Of a stretch of DNA of 64,000 nucleotides, positions 18,509 through 28,504 are shown piece after piece. The stretch is from positions 62,001 through 126,000 of the forward strand of contig JAFGBF010000006.1 in assembly GCA_016933255.1 (NCBI GenBank). Direction: 5' to 3'. The notes beneath the pieces were generated by a model. That model saw nothing but the letters and a program-made list of their open reading frames with translations. It was not told where the DNA came from and made no database searches. Position 1 is the first letter of the stretch. Each line of letters opens with the position of its first letter. The stretch comes from Candidatus Krumholzibacteriota bacterium (GTDB taxonomy: Bacteria; Krumholzibacteriota; Krumholzibacteriia; Krumholzibacteriales; Krumholzibacteriaceae). The translations under genes were made by a program, and so were the position numbers.

Positions 18509-19861
18509 ATGAGTTATGAAACGAGGAAAAAGGTCCTTGTCCTCGGGCTTGCCAGAAGCGGACAGGCAGCGCTGCACCTTCTCGCCTGTAAAGGATTGGA
18601 TTCAAGGGGAGCCGATGACAGTGAACTGGTAACGCTGTCTGAAGAGCTCAAGGAAATCGAGATATTCAAAGGAGATCATCAACCGGAGGAACTCCTCGAC
18701 GGTGTCGGAGAAATAGTGATAAGTCCGGGTATTACGGAAAATCACCCTGTCATCAAAGAAGCGTCGGGGATGAATATTCCGGTGATAGGAGAACTTGAAC
18801 TCGCTTTCAGATTCGCCGAGGCCCCTGTTATCGCTGTTACAGGAACGAATGGGAAATCCACAACGGTATCGATGATAGGGGAGATCCTGAAAGAGGATGG
18901 ACGTGATGTGATCGTGGCCGGCAATACAGGGACTCCATTCAGTTCGGTAGTGATGAAACTCGGCCCCAAAGGGATATTCGTTATTGAAGTAAGCAGTTTT
19001 CAGCTTGAGACGATAAAAGAGTTCCATCCCGTTTCTGCAGGAATTCTGAATCTTACTCCGGATCATCTCGATAGATACGAAAATGTGGAAGATTACTACA
19101 GGATGAAGGAGCGGATCCTGGAAAACAGCGGTATTGGCGATCTCTATTTCTACAACGCAGATGATCCGCTGTGCGTTTCGATCGCTGAGGATTATAGAGG
19201 AAGGCTGGCTCCTTTCTCATCCAGAAAAGCGGTTGAAGGAGGTGTATTCCTCGATTCCGACCGCATAGTAAGGTCGGTCGATGGAAACAGGGAAGAGATC
19301 ATCATCGAGAAAAACGATCTGGGAGTAATAGGTCTTCACAATATTGAAAACGCGATGGCAGCGATAGCTTCACTGCAGGGGGAAAACGTCTCAAGGGATG
19401 CGTGTAACAGGGCTCTGAGAAGTTTCAGGGGATTAAGGCACAGGATGGAGAAGATCGCCGAATCTGGCGGTGTGACCTATTACAACGACTCAAAGGCGAC
19501 GAATGTGGAGGCAGCCGTAAAATCGCTGACCGGCCTGCCCAGACCGGTTGTATTGATTGCGGGAGGATATGATAAGGGAAGCGACTACTCGAAATTCAGA
19601 GAAGTCCTTTCAGGGATCAGAATGATCGTGACCATAGGTAAAGCGGCGGTCCTGATTGAAAACGCCCTGAAGGGGATGGTCGAGATCAAAAAAGCGGATT
19701 CTATGGAGGATGCCGTCAGGAAAGCCTCCGATGCGGCTCTCGACGGAGATTTCGTGATACTTTCACCGGCCTGCGCCAGCTTTGATATGTTCAGTGATTT
19801 TGAAAACAGGGGAGATGTTTTCAGGGATTGCGTCCTGAATCTCGGGAGAAACAACAGGTGA
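18509..19861 (+). CDS. murD: UDP-MurNAc-L-Ala:D-Glu ligase MurD
   Basis: 450 residues from ATG 18509, preceded by GAGG (18501-18504). An upstream in-frame GTG at 18365 would run through mraY in another frame and is rejected. Motifs: N-terminal 'VLGLARSGQAAL', ATP loop 'VTGTNGKSTTVSM', 'EVSSFQLE' and 'YNDSKATN'. It adds D-glutamate to UDP-MurNAc-L-Ala in the cytoplasm. The stop codon is shared with the ftsW start (GTGA). Confidence 0.96.
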   Translation: MSYETRKKVLVLGLARSGQAALHLLACKGLDSRGADDSELVTLSEELKEIEIFKGDHQPEELLDGVGEIVISPGITENHPVIKEASGMNIPVIGELELAFRFAEAPVIAVTGTNGKSTTVSMIGEILKEDGRDVIVAGNTGTPFSSVVMKLGPKGIFVIEVSSFQLETIKEFHPVSAGILNLTPDHLDRYENVEDYYRMKERILENSGIGDLYFYNADDPLCVSIAEDYRGRLAPFSSRKAVEGGVFLDSDRIVRSVDGNREEIIIEKNDLGVIGLHNIENAMAAIASLQGENVSRDACNRALRSFRGLRHRMEKIAESGGVTYYNDSKATNVEAAVKSLTGLPRPVVLIAGGYDKGSDYSKFREVLSGIRMIVTIGKAAVLIENALKGMVEIKKADSMEDAVRKASDAALDGDFVILSPACASFDMFSDFENRGDVFRDCVLNLGRNNR

Positions 19862-21030
19862 CCAGAAAGTCTAAATACGATCTTACTCTCTTTTGTGTGA
19901 CGCTCATTCTTGTAGCGTTGGGGCTTATAATGGTCTTTTCCGCAAGCAATGTGATCGGCAGGGAAAAATTCAAGTCCTCATTCTTCTTCATGCAGAACCA
20001 TCTGATAAGAATCGCTATAGGCCTTTGCTGTCTCTTCATATTTACAAGGATACCTGTCTGGATATACAAGAAACTCTCAACGATGCTGCTTATCGCTGGA
20101 ATCATCCTTCTTGCAGCCTTGTTTGTGTTCGGCAAGAATTTCAGGGGATGTGTCCGCTGGCTGCATATATTCTGGTTTGTGTTTCAACCGGTAGAGATCG
20201 CCAAATTCACTCTTATCATATTCATTGCATCCCAGATCGCAGAAAAAAAGAAGAAGATCACCGATCTGAAAGAGGGCTTTCTTCCTATCATAGGAGTGGT
20301 CCTGCTGACGGCTCTTCTTGTGGGACTTCAGCCCAACCTGAGCAATGCTATACTGATAATTCTTCTCTCTTTTGTCCTGCTGTTTATAGGAGGCTGCAGA
20401 CTTATTCATCTGTTATCTCTTGGCGGAGCGCTGGTCGCGGGTGCGGTGCCGGTGCTCTTCAGCTTTCCGCACGTCCGTGAAAGAGTGGCCGTCTTCCTGA
20501 ACGGCGGAGGAGATATTCAGGGTTCCGGGTATCATATCAATCAGTCTTTGATCGCCATAGGATCCGGTTTTGTCTTTGGCTCAGGTCCGGGAAACGGGCA
20601 TCAGAAATACCATTTTCTTCCGGACCCCCATACCGATTTCATCTATTCGATAATAGGTGAGGAACTGGGGCTGATCGGTACTATAACTGTACTGATTTTC
20701 TTTTTTGTGATCCTGCAGAGAGCAGTACGGATTGCTAAACGGTCTCAGAATGAGTTTGGATATATGCTGGCGATCGGGATAGGCGTGATGATCTTTTCGA
20801 CGGCATTGATAAATATTTCGATGACACTCGGGCTTGTCCCTGTTGCAGGTCTTCCGCTTCCATTTGTCAGTTACGGAGGGACGTCTCTGGTCATTTCGAT
20901 GTCAGCGATAGGTATTTTGCTCAACATCTCTGCGAACGGCAAAGAACCGGCAGCTGCCAGAAAACGCACAGGAACAGAAAGGCGGTACAAAGTATACGCC
21001 AGGCCGATAATCCAGGAGAGAAGGGCATGA
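19858..21030 (+). CDS. ftsW: SEDS peptidoglycan glycosyltransferase FtsW
   Basis: About 390 residues and ten membrane helices. SEDS motifs are visible: 'MVFSAS', 'QPVEIAKFTLIIF', the large loop containing 'GSGFVFGSGPGNGHQKYHFLPDPHTDFIYSIIGEE' (split here as one loop at about 235-275), and 'LPLPFVSYGGTSL'. The start is GTG 19858, overlapping the murD stop, with GGGAG at 19844-19848; a TTG at 19828 is possible but unsupported. FtsW polymerises lipid II at the septum together with the class B PBP of the same operon. Confidence 0.96.
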   Translation: MTRKSKYDLTLFCVTLILVALGLIMVFSASNVIGREKFKSSFFFMQNHLIRIAIGLCCLFIFTRIPVWIYKKLSTMLLIAGIILLAALFVFGKNFRGCVRWLHIFWFVFQPVEIAKFTLIIFIASQIAEKKKKITDLKEGFLPIIGVVLLTALLVGLQPNLSNAILIILLSFVLLFIGGCRLIHLLSLGGALVAGAVPVLFSFPHVRERVAVFLNGGGDIQGSGYHINQSLIAIGSGFVFGSGPGNGHQKYHFLPDPHTDFIYSIIGEELGLIGTITVLIFFFVILQRAVRIAKRSQNEFGYMLAIGIGVMIFSTALINISMTLGLVPVAGLPLPFVSYGGTSLVISMSAIGILLNISANGKEPAAARKRTGTERRYKVYARPIIQERRA

Positions 21031-21100
21031 TCCGTTGCAGGAGACTCTCCTGTCCAATATCGGACGGAACTTTGATCATGAGCGGGAAGGTATCGATCAG

Positions 21101-22222
21101 ATGAGGGTGTTATTCGCAGGTGGTGGAACAGGAGGACATGTCTATCCGGCGCTCGCCGTTGCGGACAGACTCGCCGAGATCCACTCAAAATTCGAAGCTC
21201 TCTTTGTGGGGACCAGGGCAGGACTTGAATCCAGGATCGTGCCGGAGAACGGATACAGTATAGAGTTTATTACTTCGAGAGGCGTAAGAGGACGGGGCCT
21301 GGCCGGTAAAATAATGACGATGGCGAGTCTGGTTCCCGGTGTAGTCCAGTCTTCCATGATTTTGAGAAGATTCGATCCGGATCTTGTCTTTGGGTCCGGA
21401 GGGTACGCGAGTGCTGCAGTGATCTTTGCAGCATATCTCCAGAGGAGAAAGATTGTGCTTCAGGAACAGAATTCGATCCCCGGTCTGGCAAACCGGTTCC
21501 TGTCGCCGTTTGCCGACAGGATATACCTTGGTTTTGAGAAGGCGGCCTCATATCTGAAAAAGAGAAAAGGAGTCATCTATACAGGCAATCCGCTGAGAAA
21601 GTCTATTACGACAGATGGCGGTACTGGAGATCCCGGTGCGTCTTTCGGGTTGAACAGCGAGATGCCTGTACTTCTTGTGTTCGGGGGGAGCCAGGGCGCA
21701 AGCAGACTGAACAGGGCGGCGACAGAATATTTGCTTGCAAACGAGAAGATGCAGGGAATCATTCAGACCGGAGAAAAAGATTACAGTGAAGTGAAAAGCA
21801 GACTCCAGCCGGCCGGAAGCAGAGTATTTGTCTCTCAATACATCTCTAGGATATCAGACGCATATATGGCGGCAGATATTGCTCTCGCCAGATCGGGAGC
21901 ACTCAGTGTCTCTGAGCTGATTGCGGTGGGGATACCTTCCATCCTGGTACCCTATCCCTGGTCGGCAGATGATCACCAGATCCATAACGCCGAGGCTGTC
22001 GTCGATAAGGGAGGGGCGGTAATGATAGCAGATTCTGAACTTGACAGTGAGACCCTTGCGTCGGCGATCGAGGAAATAATGCAGACAGAAGGCAGGATAG
22101 AGAGCATGAGAGAATCTTTGTCAAAAGCAGGAGTCATAAATTCTGCTGATATCATAGCCGGAGATATTACACGGCTGATCGAGAAAGGGATCTCTTCAGG
22201 GGCCGATCATTTGGGGCGGTAA
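21101..22222 (+). CDS. murG: UDP-GlcNAc:lipid I GlcNAc transferase MurG
   Basis: 373 residues from ATG 21101, giving the standard 'MRVLFAGGGTGGHVYPALA' N-terminus. An upstream TTG (21035) would add 22 residues outside the family length. Further motifs: 'GSGGYAS', 'LQEQNSIPGLANR', 'FGGSQGASRLN' and 'ARSGALSVSELIAVG...YPWSADDHQ'. It makes lipid II on the cytoplasmic face of the inner membrane. A 70-base gap after ftsW separates it from the previous gene; AAGG at 21087-21090 may serve as ribosome site. Confidence 0.96.
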   Translation: MRVLFAGGGTGGHVYPALAVADRLAEIHSKFEALFVGTRAGLESRIVPENGYSIEFITSRGVRGRGLAGKIMTMASLVPGVVQSSMILRRFDPDLVFGSGGYASAAVIFAAYLQRRKIVLQEQNSIPGLANRFLSPFADRIYLGFEKAASYLKKRKGVIYTGNPLRKSITTDGGTGDPGASFGLNSEMPVLLVFGGSQGASRLNRAATEYLLANEKMQGIIQTGEKDYSEVKSRLQPAGSRVFVSQYISRISDAYMAADIALARSGALSVSELIAVGIPSILVPYPWSADDHQIHNAEAVVDKGGAVMIADSELDSETLASAIEEIMQTEGRIESMRESLSKAGVINSADIIAGDITRLIEKGISSGADHLGR

Positions 22223-22245
22223 CGCTCAGGCAGGCAGGGTATGAA

Positions 22246-23640
22246 ATGGGAGACAAGAAGATAAAAATGCTTGGGAGCGCGAGACATATCCACTTTGTGG
22301 GGATAGGCGGCATCGGAATGAGCGGAATCGCGGAGGTCCTCCTTAATCTGGGATTTCATGTGAGCGGTTCCGATCTTCAGCGCTCGCCCATAACGGAACA
22401 TCTCGAGGATATCGGCGCGGTGATATATGAAGGGCACGACAGTAAAAATATCAAAGACGCTGACATAATAGTCGTTTCCTCAGCAGTGTCATCCTCCAAC
22501 CCGGAGATCATGGCTGCTGTAGGGAAAAAGGTCCCGGTGATCCCGCGTTCAGATATGCTTGGCGAGTTGATGAGAATACGGACCGGTATTGCTATAGCGG
22601 GAGCGCACGGCAAGACGACTACTACATCCCTCGCCGCCGTCGTTCTCCAGGAAGCCGGGCTTGACCCTACAGTCGTGGTCGGAGGCAAGCTCAAAAGCCT
22701 CAATACCAACGCTACGCTTGGAGCAGGGGAATTCCTCGTGGCAGAGGTCGACGAAAGTGACGGAAATTTTGTCCGTCTTTCTCCGGCGATCACATTGATA
22801 ACCAATATAGATGCCGAACATCTCGATTTTTACGGCAGTATCGACAGAATAAGCGAAGCTTTCATAAGGTTCGCAAGGCAGGTCCCTTTCAACGGAACAG
22901 TGATCTGCTGCCTTGATGATCCTCAGGTAAGAGTCATTCTTCCGCACCTGGACAGAAGCATTCTCACCTACGGTCTTGACATGGCATCAGATATAAGGGG
23001 AGAGATAGTAAAGAACGGGCCCGAGGGCTCGAGCTTCAGAGTCATAATCGACAATGTCGAAAAGGGTGAGATATTTCTCCGGCTTCCCGGTAACCACAAT
23101 GTTCTGAATGCTCTCGGAGTCATAGCGCTGGCTCAGGTCCTTGAGATAGAATTCAAGTTTATCGAAAAAGCCCTGTCAGGATTCAAAGGGGTGGGAAGAC
23201 GGTTCGAAAAAAAGGGAGAAGCGGGCGGCGTGCTGGTGATAGATGACTACGGGCACCATCCGACAGAGGTAAAGGCTGCAGTAGAAACGGCGCGGGGAAG
23301 TTTTGACAGAAGGCTGGTCGTCGCATTCCAGCCTCACAGGTATACCAGGACAAGAGACCTGCATAAGCGTTTCAATGAGTGTTTTCTCGCCGCCGATGAA
23401 GTCTTTATTACTTCTATTTTCCCGGCTGGAGAGCATCCGATACCCGGTATTGACGGAGAACTTGTCTACCGAAGCGCTCTGGAAGGGGGAGCTAAAAGGG
23501 TAACCTATATTCCTGAATGGGACCATTTCCGCGATGCCGTATTCGATTCTCTGCGTGAGGGAGACCTTCTGCTCACGCTGGGTGCTGGAAATATCTATCT
23601 TCTCGGTGAGGAATTACTGAAAGAAAAGAGGAAGAAATAA
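22246..23640 (+). CDS. murC: UDP-MurNAc:L-alanine ligase MurC
   Basis: 464 residues. It has the N-terminal 'FVGIGGIGMSGIAE' Rossmann motif, the ATP loop 'GAHGKTTTTSL', 'VDESDGNF' and the family-specific 'DDYGHHPTEV'. It begins the stem peptide by adding L-alanine to UDP-MurNAc. In many bacteria murB and ddl follow murC; here the next gene, ftsQ, overlaps its stop directly. Confidence 0.96.
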   Translation: MGDKKIKMLGSARHIHFVGIGGIGMSGIAEVLLNLGFHVSGSDLQRSPITEHLEDIGAVIYEGHDSKNIKDADIIVVSSAVSSSNPEIMAAVGKKVPVIPRSDMLGELMRIRTGIAIAGAHGKTTTTSLAAVVLQEAGLDPTVVVGGKLKSLNTNATLGAGEFLVAEVDESDGNFVRLSPAITLITNIDAEHLDFYGSIDRISEAFIRFARQVPFNGTVICCLDDPQVRVILPHLDRSILTYGLDMASDIRGEIVKNGPEGSSFRVIIDNVEKGEIFLRLPGNHNVLNALGVIALAQVLEIEFKFIEKALSGFKGVGRRFEKKGEAGGVLVIDDYGHHPTEVKAAVETARGSFDRRLVVAFQPHRYTRTRDLHKRFNECFLAADEVFITSIFPAGEHPIPGIDGELVYRSALEGGAKRVTYIPEWDHFRDAVFDSLREGDLLLTLGAGNIYLLGEELLKEKRKK

Positions 23641-24398
23641 TGACCGATTGGACGAGGGATGGGGCAAGAAGAAAAAGGAAGAGATCAGGGCTGAGCACCA
23701 AAAAGACTGTAATCTCTCTAATATCGATCATTTTGATAAGTTCACTTTCCTTTATTGTGTTCTTCACTTCCCTCTTTGAGATCAGAGAGATCAGGCTGCA
23801 TGGAGGAAGATATCTTCCATTCGATTCTCTGAAGACCGCTGCGGATGATTATATCGGCTGTAATATCTTCAGTTTTTCAGCTGATGATCTTGAGAGATCG
23901 ATGATGCACTATGCGGAGGTCTGTGACGTGAGTTTCAGACGGAGGATGTTCCATACTCTGGATTGTTACTTCCATGAGCGGATCCCGGTCGCATTGGTAT
24001 CGAGTACCGATATGATCGGAGTGGATGCACTGGGCGTCATTATCCCCCAAAGACCGGGTTCGGTCTCATGGGATGTCGATCTCCCCGTCATAACCGGAAT
24101 CGATTCACAGGAGATTGAGAAAGATGCTGGAAAGATCAAGTTGGCAAAAGCGCTGAAAGTGCTTGAACTTTTAAAGGAGTTCGGTTTTTCGCCTGCAGAA
24201 GAACTCTCCGAGATCCATCTGGAGAAAGATGATGTGGTGCTGGTCTGGATGGGAAATGGATCGAGGATTCTTATGGGGAAAGACGGTTATCATGAGAGAA
24301 TACGCAACTTCAAGGCAGTATACGATGTTTTGGAAGAATCTGAAAGTTTTCCAAAGTCGATAGATCTGAGATTCGAGCGGCAAGTCGTCATCCGTTGA
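23640..24398 (+). CDS. ftsQ: FtsQ/DivIB-like division protein
   Basis: 252 residues: a basic cytoplasmic N-terminus, one membrane helix (about 26-44), a POTRA-like segment starting 'FEIREIRLHGGRYLPFDSL', and a beta-rich C-terminal domain. FtsQ is the bitopic scaffold that recruits FtsL/FtsB and later divisome proteins. Position between murC and ftsA agrees. The ATG overlaps the murC stop by one base. Confidence 0.9.
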   Translation: MTDWTRDGARRKRKRSGLSTKKTVISLISIILISSLSFIVFFTSLFEIREIRLHGGRYLPFDSLKTAADDYIGCNIFSFSADDLERSMMHYAEVCDVSFRRRMFHTLDCYFHERIPVALVSSTDMIGVDALGVIIPQRPGSVSWDVDLPVITGIDSQEIEKDAGKIKLAKALKVLELLKEFGFSPAEELSEIHLEKDDVVLVWMGNGSRILMGKDGYHERIRNFKAVYDVLEESESFPKSIDLRFERQVVIR

Positions 24399-24424
24399 TG
24401 GCAGGAGGAGGTGGAACAGCAGAT

Positions 24425-25651
24425 ATGCATCCGGAATATCTTGTAGGCGTTGATATTGGAACTACGAAAGTGGCTGTCCTCGTCGGAGAGTTCAGTGAAG
24501 AAGGGAAGCTGAGGATAATCGGAGCGGCGAGCGAACCTTCAGACGGGATAAAGAAAGGGATCGTTGTCGATCTTGAAGAGGCTGCTTCGTCGATGCAAAG
24601 ATCGATCGATCGCGCCTCAAAAATGGCAGGTGTGGAGATAGAGGGAGTATGTGCTGGCATATCGGGGCCGAAGATCGGCAGTATAAACAGCCGCGGGACG
24701 GTCTCGGTGGGCAGGATCGGCGATGAAGTGACTGCGTCGGATGTCTCAAAAGTCACTGAAAGAGCAGGAAATATCACCCTTCCGGCGGACATGGAAGTGA
24801 TCCATATCCTTCCCCAGGATTACACGGTCGATTCGCAGGCCGGGATAAAAGACCCCGTGGGTATGACCGGATCGAAACTGGGAGCCGGTGTCCATCTTGT
24901 AACTGCCCAGACGTCGCATGTGGAGAATCTGATCAAGATCTTCGAGAAAAACGAAGTTGATATTATTAACATGGTTTTTCTTCCGGTAGCCTCGGCCGAA
25001 GCGCTCCTTACCAGAGAGGAAAAAGAGTCAGGCTGTCTTCTCATAGATATTGGAGGCGGCATAACTGATTATGCTTTTTATTACGGAGGCTCGATCAGGG
25101 CAAGCGGAGTGATCCCGGCAGGAGGCGACAACATTACACGCGATCTCGGGATAGGATTAAGAGTCTCCGAAAGTGTCGCTGAAGAGATCAAAATAAGGGA
25201 TGGACTGGCTCTCGAATCGCTGGCCGGAGAAGATGAGGTCGTTGTCATGCCGGGTGAACAGGAAAACGGCGGACGGGAAATAAGAAAACAGATAATCGCC
25301 GCGATCATAGAACCGAGATGTGAAGAGTTGTTCAGTATGGTCAAGGATGCGGTCTCGCCGAATCGGTATTATTCCATGATGGGAGGAGGCGTCGTTATAA
25401 CAGGCGGAGGTTCGAAGGTGATGGGGATGAAAAATGTCGCATCCCAGGTATTCGATATGCCGGTGCGCAGGGGTGTTCCGGAAGGCCTTGACGGGCTTGC
25501 CGAGATCGTCTCCGAAGAGTCGTGGAGCGCCGGAGTAGGCCTGCTTGTATTTGAAAGTGAAAGATTGATCCGCGAGGAAGCAGAAAAAAGGAAGCAAAAG
25601 AGTTTTGACTGGATGTTCAGGAGTATCAGAAAGATCGCGAGCCTGTTTTAA
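24425..25651 (+). CDS. ftsA: Cell-division actin-like ATPase FtsA
   Basis: About 408 residues. The actin-fold motifs '[17 protein letters not shown]', '[15 protein letters not shown]' and '[13 protein letters not shown]' are visible, with an amphipathic C-terminal helix ending 'SIRKIASLF' that would anchor it to the membrane. FtsA tethers FtsZ. ATG 24425 is chosen because a perfect AGGAGGT (24406-24412) lies upstream, although 12 bases away; ATG 24398, overlapping the ftsQ stop, has no ribosome site. Confidence 0.95.
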   Translation: MHPEYLVGVDIGTTKVAVLVGEFSEEGKLRIIGAASEPSDGIKKGIVVDLEEAASSMQRSIDRASKMAGVEIEGVCAGISGPKIGSINSRGTVSVGRIGDEVTASDVSKVTERAGNITLPADMEVIHILPQDYTVDSQAGIKDPVGMTGSKLGAGVHLVTAQTSHVENLIKIFEKNEVDIINMVFLPVASAEALLTREEKESGCLLIDIGGGITDYAFYYGGSIRASGVIPAGGDNITRDLGIGLRVSESVAEEIKIRDGLALESLAGEDEVVVMPGEQENGGREIRKQIIAAIIEPRCEELFSMVKDAVSPNRYYSMMGGGVVITGGGSKVMGMKNVASQVFDMPVRRGVPEGLDGLAEIVSEESWSAGVGLLVFESERLIREEAEKRKQKSFDWMFRSIRKIASLF

Positions 25652-25656
25652 ACAGG
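25642..25656. promoter_or_regulatory. 15-base palindrome across the ftsA stop codon
   Basis: CCTGTTT-T-AAACAGG is a perfect inverted repeat with a single central base. The centre is too short for an RNA loop, so a DNA-binding site is more likely than a terminator. It lies 27 bases before ftsZ. No regulator can be named. Confidence 0.35.
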
Positions 25657-25682
25657 TTCCGGTCAAAAGGAGGGAGCGGAAA

Positions 25683-26831
25683 ATGAGGTTTGAATTCGAT
25701 GAGATCAGTGAACTCGCTCATCTTAGGGTGATCGGGGTCGGAGGCGCGGGAGGAAATGCCGTAAACCGGATGATATCCTCGGGGCTCCAGGGTGTGGAGT
25801 TTGTCGCCGTCAACACCGATGCCCAGGTGCTGGAACTGTCTCTCGCCCACAAAAAGATGCAGATCGGCGGCAGGCTCACAAAGGGACTCGGTTCCGGAGG
25901 CAATCCCGGTATGGGGAGAAAGGCCGTGGAGGAAGATGAAGATCTGATAAGGGAGATGATCGACGGCGCCGATATGGTATTTGTAACTGCCGGGATGGGA
26001 GGTGGAACGGGAACGGGAGCTTCTCCTTTTGTCGCGAGGCTGGCAAGAGAACTTGGCGCCCTTACTGTAGGAATCGTGACGCGTCCATTCTCTTTCGAGG
26101 GAAAGAGAAGGGAAAAACAGGCTATTGAAGGTATCGAGGCGCTGAAAAACGAAGTCGATACACTGATTGTGATTCAGAACGACAGGCTGCTGTCCCTTGT
26201 ACCCGACGATACTCCGCTCGCCAAGGCGTTCGCGAAGGCTGATGAAGTGCTGCACCATGCGACAAAAGGGATATCCGACCTGATCATGACACCTGGCCTT
26301 ATAAACCTTGACTTTGCTGATGTACGCTCTATCATGAGCGGTATGGGAGACGCACTTATGGGGACAGGGACGGCCGAGGGAGAGAACCGCGCCGCTGAAG
26401 CGGCGAGGATAGCGCTGAGCAGTCCTCTTCTCGATGATATTTCGATAAGGGGAGCCAAGGGAGTCCTTGTCAATATTACAGGTAACGAGAACATGTCCCT
26501 GCACGAAGTCTCTAAAGCGACTGCTATCATCAGTGAAGAAGCCGGGGATGACGCGAATGTCATATTCGGTGCGGTGATAAACAAGGAAGGGGCGGACACT
26601 ATCAGTGTCACGGTGATCGCTACCGGTTTCGAGTCTCAGGAAAGAGAAATAATATCCTCTTTCGTCGAGCAGAATACAGCACCGGGAGTATTTGAAGTCG
26701 AAGAGATAAAAGAAAAGATCGATTCCACCTCAGGCTTCAATGAAGAAAAAGAGTTCGATATGGTGGCTTCAGGGTGTGCCGGAGGGCAGAATCTTGATAT
26801 ACCGACCTTTCTGCGCAAACAGCTCGATTGA
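25683..26831 (+). CDS. ftsZ: Tubulin-like division GTPase FtsZ
   Basis: 382 residues from ATG 25683, behind AGGAGGG (25668-25674). The GTP-binding motifs '[12 protein letters not shown]' (19-30) and the tubulin signature GGGTGTG (106-112) are intact, as is 'NDRLL'. The C-terminal 'DIPTFLRKQ' is the conserved peptide that binds FtsA. FtsZ polymerises into the Z-ring. A GTG at 25605 is in frame but inside ftsA and is rejected. This is the last classical dcw gene. Confidence 0.97.
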   Translation: MRFEFDEISELAHLRVIGVGGAGGNAVNRMISSGLQGVEFVAVNTDAQVLELSLAHKKMQIGGRLTKGLGSGGNPGMGRKAVEEDEDLIREMIDGADMVFVTAGMGGGTGTGASPFVARLARELGALTVGIVTRPFSFEGKRREKQAIEGIEALKNEVDTLIVIQNDRLLSLVPDDTPLAKAFAKADEVLHHATKGISDLIMTPGLINLDFADVRSIMSGMGDALMGTGTAEGENRAAEAARIALSSPLLDDISIRGAKGVLVNITGNENMSLHEVSKATAIISEEAGDDANVIFGAVINKEGADTISVTVIATGFESQEREIISSFVEQNTAPGVFEVEEIKEKIDSTSGFNEEKEFDMVASGCAGGQNLDIPTFLRKQLD

Positions 26832-26847
26832 CCGGGGGGAGTAAGGT

Positions 26848-28497
26848 TTGTCTATCTGGGGAAAGATCTTTGGCCTTGAGAAGAATCCGGAGTATGAACT
26901 CGGCATTCGATACTTCAATGAAGGGAAGTACGATCTGGCCGTGCAGGAGCTTGAGAAGGCGATTGCAAGCCTGGGGCCGAGTGATCCTGTATACGCTCTG
27001 GGGATGTTCTATGCCGCAGAATCGCATGTCCATCTCGGAACGACTCTTTTCCACGCCGGTGACCTGGAAGGAGCCTTCCATCATTATGATGTCGCAGTCA
27101 GGGAGAATCCTACTTACCCTGACCTTTACTATCGGATGGGCATAATATATCACCAGAGAGGTAAGCACGAAGATGCGGTAAAAATGCTCGAAAGGGCCAT
27201 AGGACTCAATAAAAACTATTTTGAAGCGGTCTGTTATCTTGGCATCGTGCTTCATGAAAAAGGTGACAGCGAGCAGGCTGCCGGCGTCCTGGACAGGGCT
27301 CTGGAACTTGTGGCGGATAACCCTTCTCCCATAAGTAAGTTCCTCAGCGATCATATGGCGAGCCGCGAAACTGATATTCCCCCCCTTGCCAGGATCAGAG
27401 AATTCGTTAAAGCTGACTCAGAATTCGAGATGTCGATAAAAGACGGAATAGAAGCCTATAACACGGGTGATTTTCCTCTTGCCATAACCGCGTTTACCTC
27501 TGCTTCGAAGATCCATCCAGATTATGCCGATGTCAGGTTCAAGCTGGGGCTTTCTCTGCTTCGCGACGCCAGGAAAAATGAAGCCAGAAAAGAACTGGAA
27601 GAGGCTGTCAGGATCAATGAAAATTATACTGAAGCGAGTTTTTATCTGGGAATCGCCTATCTCGATGAGAAGATGTTCAGGGAAGCTTTGCCTCACTTCG
27701 AGAAAGCTGTAAGGGAGCAGCCGGCATATGCCGACCTGCAGTGTTACCTCGGTGCTACCTATTATTATCTTGGAGAAATATCCAAAGCGCGGTCTTCTCT
27801 GGAAGAAGCTTTGAGGATTTCTCCGAATTACTCGAAAGCGGAATATTATTATGGGCTCCTCCTGTATGAATCAGGGGAGAAGGCCGATGCGATAAAGTAT
27901 ATCACAAACGGAATCGGGCACCATGACAAGCCGGGCAACGCCAATATCAGTCTGGCCCTTGTGCATCTCAGGGAAGATAACCTGGAAGAAGCGATGTTTG
28001 TCCTGAACGAGATCCTGAAAACCGGCGGAGAGAGTGCTGATGTACTCTACTTTATCGGTGATGTCTATATGCGGATGAAGCGGCTCGGCGATGCTGAGGA
28101 GTTTTTCCGAAAATCATTGAAGATCAATAAATATTTTACCAGGGCTAGAGAAAAACTTGCGTCGATCCTCATAAAACGGGGAGAATATCAGGAGGCTGAG
28201 GAGCTTCTCGAAGGGAATGGAGATAATTTTGCGGATCTCTTCAAGATCATGGGAGATATTCAGTTTTATAAAGGAGACCTGGAGAAGGCGGAGATCTACT
28301 ACAGAAAGAGTCTGCAGATCAATTCTGAATACGGCGAAGCGATAATATCCCTGGCATTGACTTTGAGAAAGAAAGGGTCTGACAAAGAAGCAGAGGAGTT
28401 GTTGAAAGAACTCCTGAAATACGATCCTGAAAATATCGTCGCCAGAAATCTTATAGGCGATGGAGCGATCGAACTCGATCGAAAACGATCGTTGTGA
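26848..28497 (+). CDS. Large TPR-repeat protein following ftsZ
   Basis: 549 residues made almost entirely of tetratricopeptide repeats (about a dozen; several show the 'A...LG.....G....A...LE.AL...P.Y' spacing). There is no signal peptide or membrane helix, so it is probably cytoplasmic. The start is TTG 26848, preceded by a G-rich site at 26833-26841. The 16-base gap after ftsZ suggests co-transcription and a scaffold role in division or envelope assembly, which is inference. The opening residues 'SIWGKIFGLEKNPEYELGI' are not a known motif. Confidence 0.75.
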   Translation: MSIWGKIFGLEKNPEYELGIRYFNEGKYDLAVQELEKAIASLGPSDPVYALGMFYAAESHVHLGTTLFHAGDLEGAFHHYDVAVRENPTYPDLYYRMGIIYHQRGKHEDAVKMLERAIGLNKNYFEAVCYLGIVLHEKGDSEQAAGVLDRALELVADNPSPISKFLSDHMASRETDIPPLARIREFVKADSEFEMSIKDGIEAYNTGDFPLAITAFTSASKIHPDYADVRFKLGLSLLRDARKNEARKELEEAVRINENYTEASFYLGIAYLDEKMFREALPHFEKAVREQPAYADLQCYLGATYYYLGEISKARSSLEEALRISPNYSKAEYYYGLLLYESGEKADAIKYITNGIGHHDKPGNANISLALVHLREDNLEEAMFVLNEILKTGGESADVLYFIGDVYMRMKRLGDAEEFFRKSLKINKYFTRAREKLASILIKRGEYQEAEELLEGNGDNFADLFKIMGDIQFYKGDLEKAEIYYRKSLQINSEYGEAIISLALTLRKKGSDKEAEELLKELLKYDPENIVARNLIGDGAIELDRKRSL

Positions 28498-28504
28498 GGT
28501 CTCC

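Noticed and set aside
25626-26504. 292-residue minus-strand open frame opposite ftsZ
   Set aside because: Antisense shadow of a highly conserved gene, rich in His/Ser/Arg with no family features.
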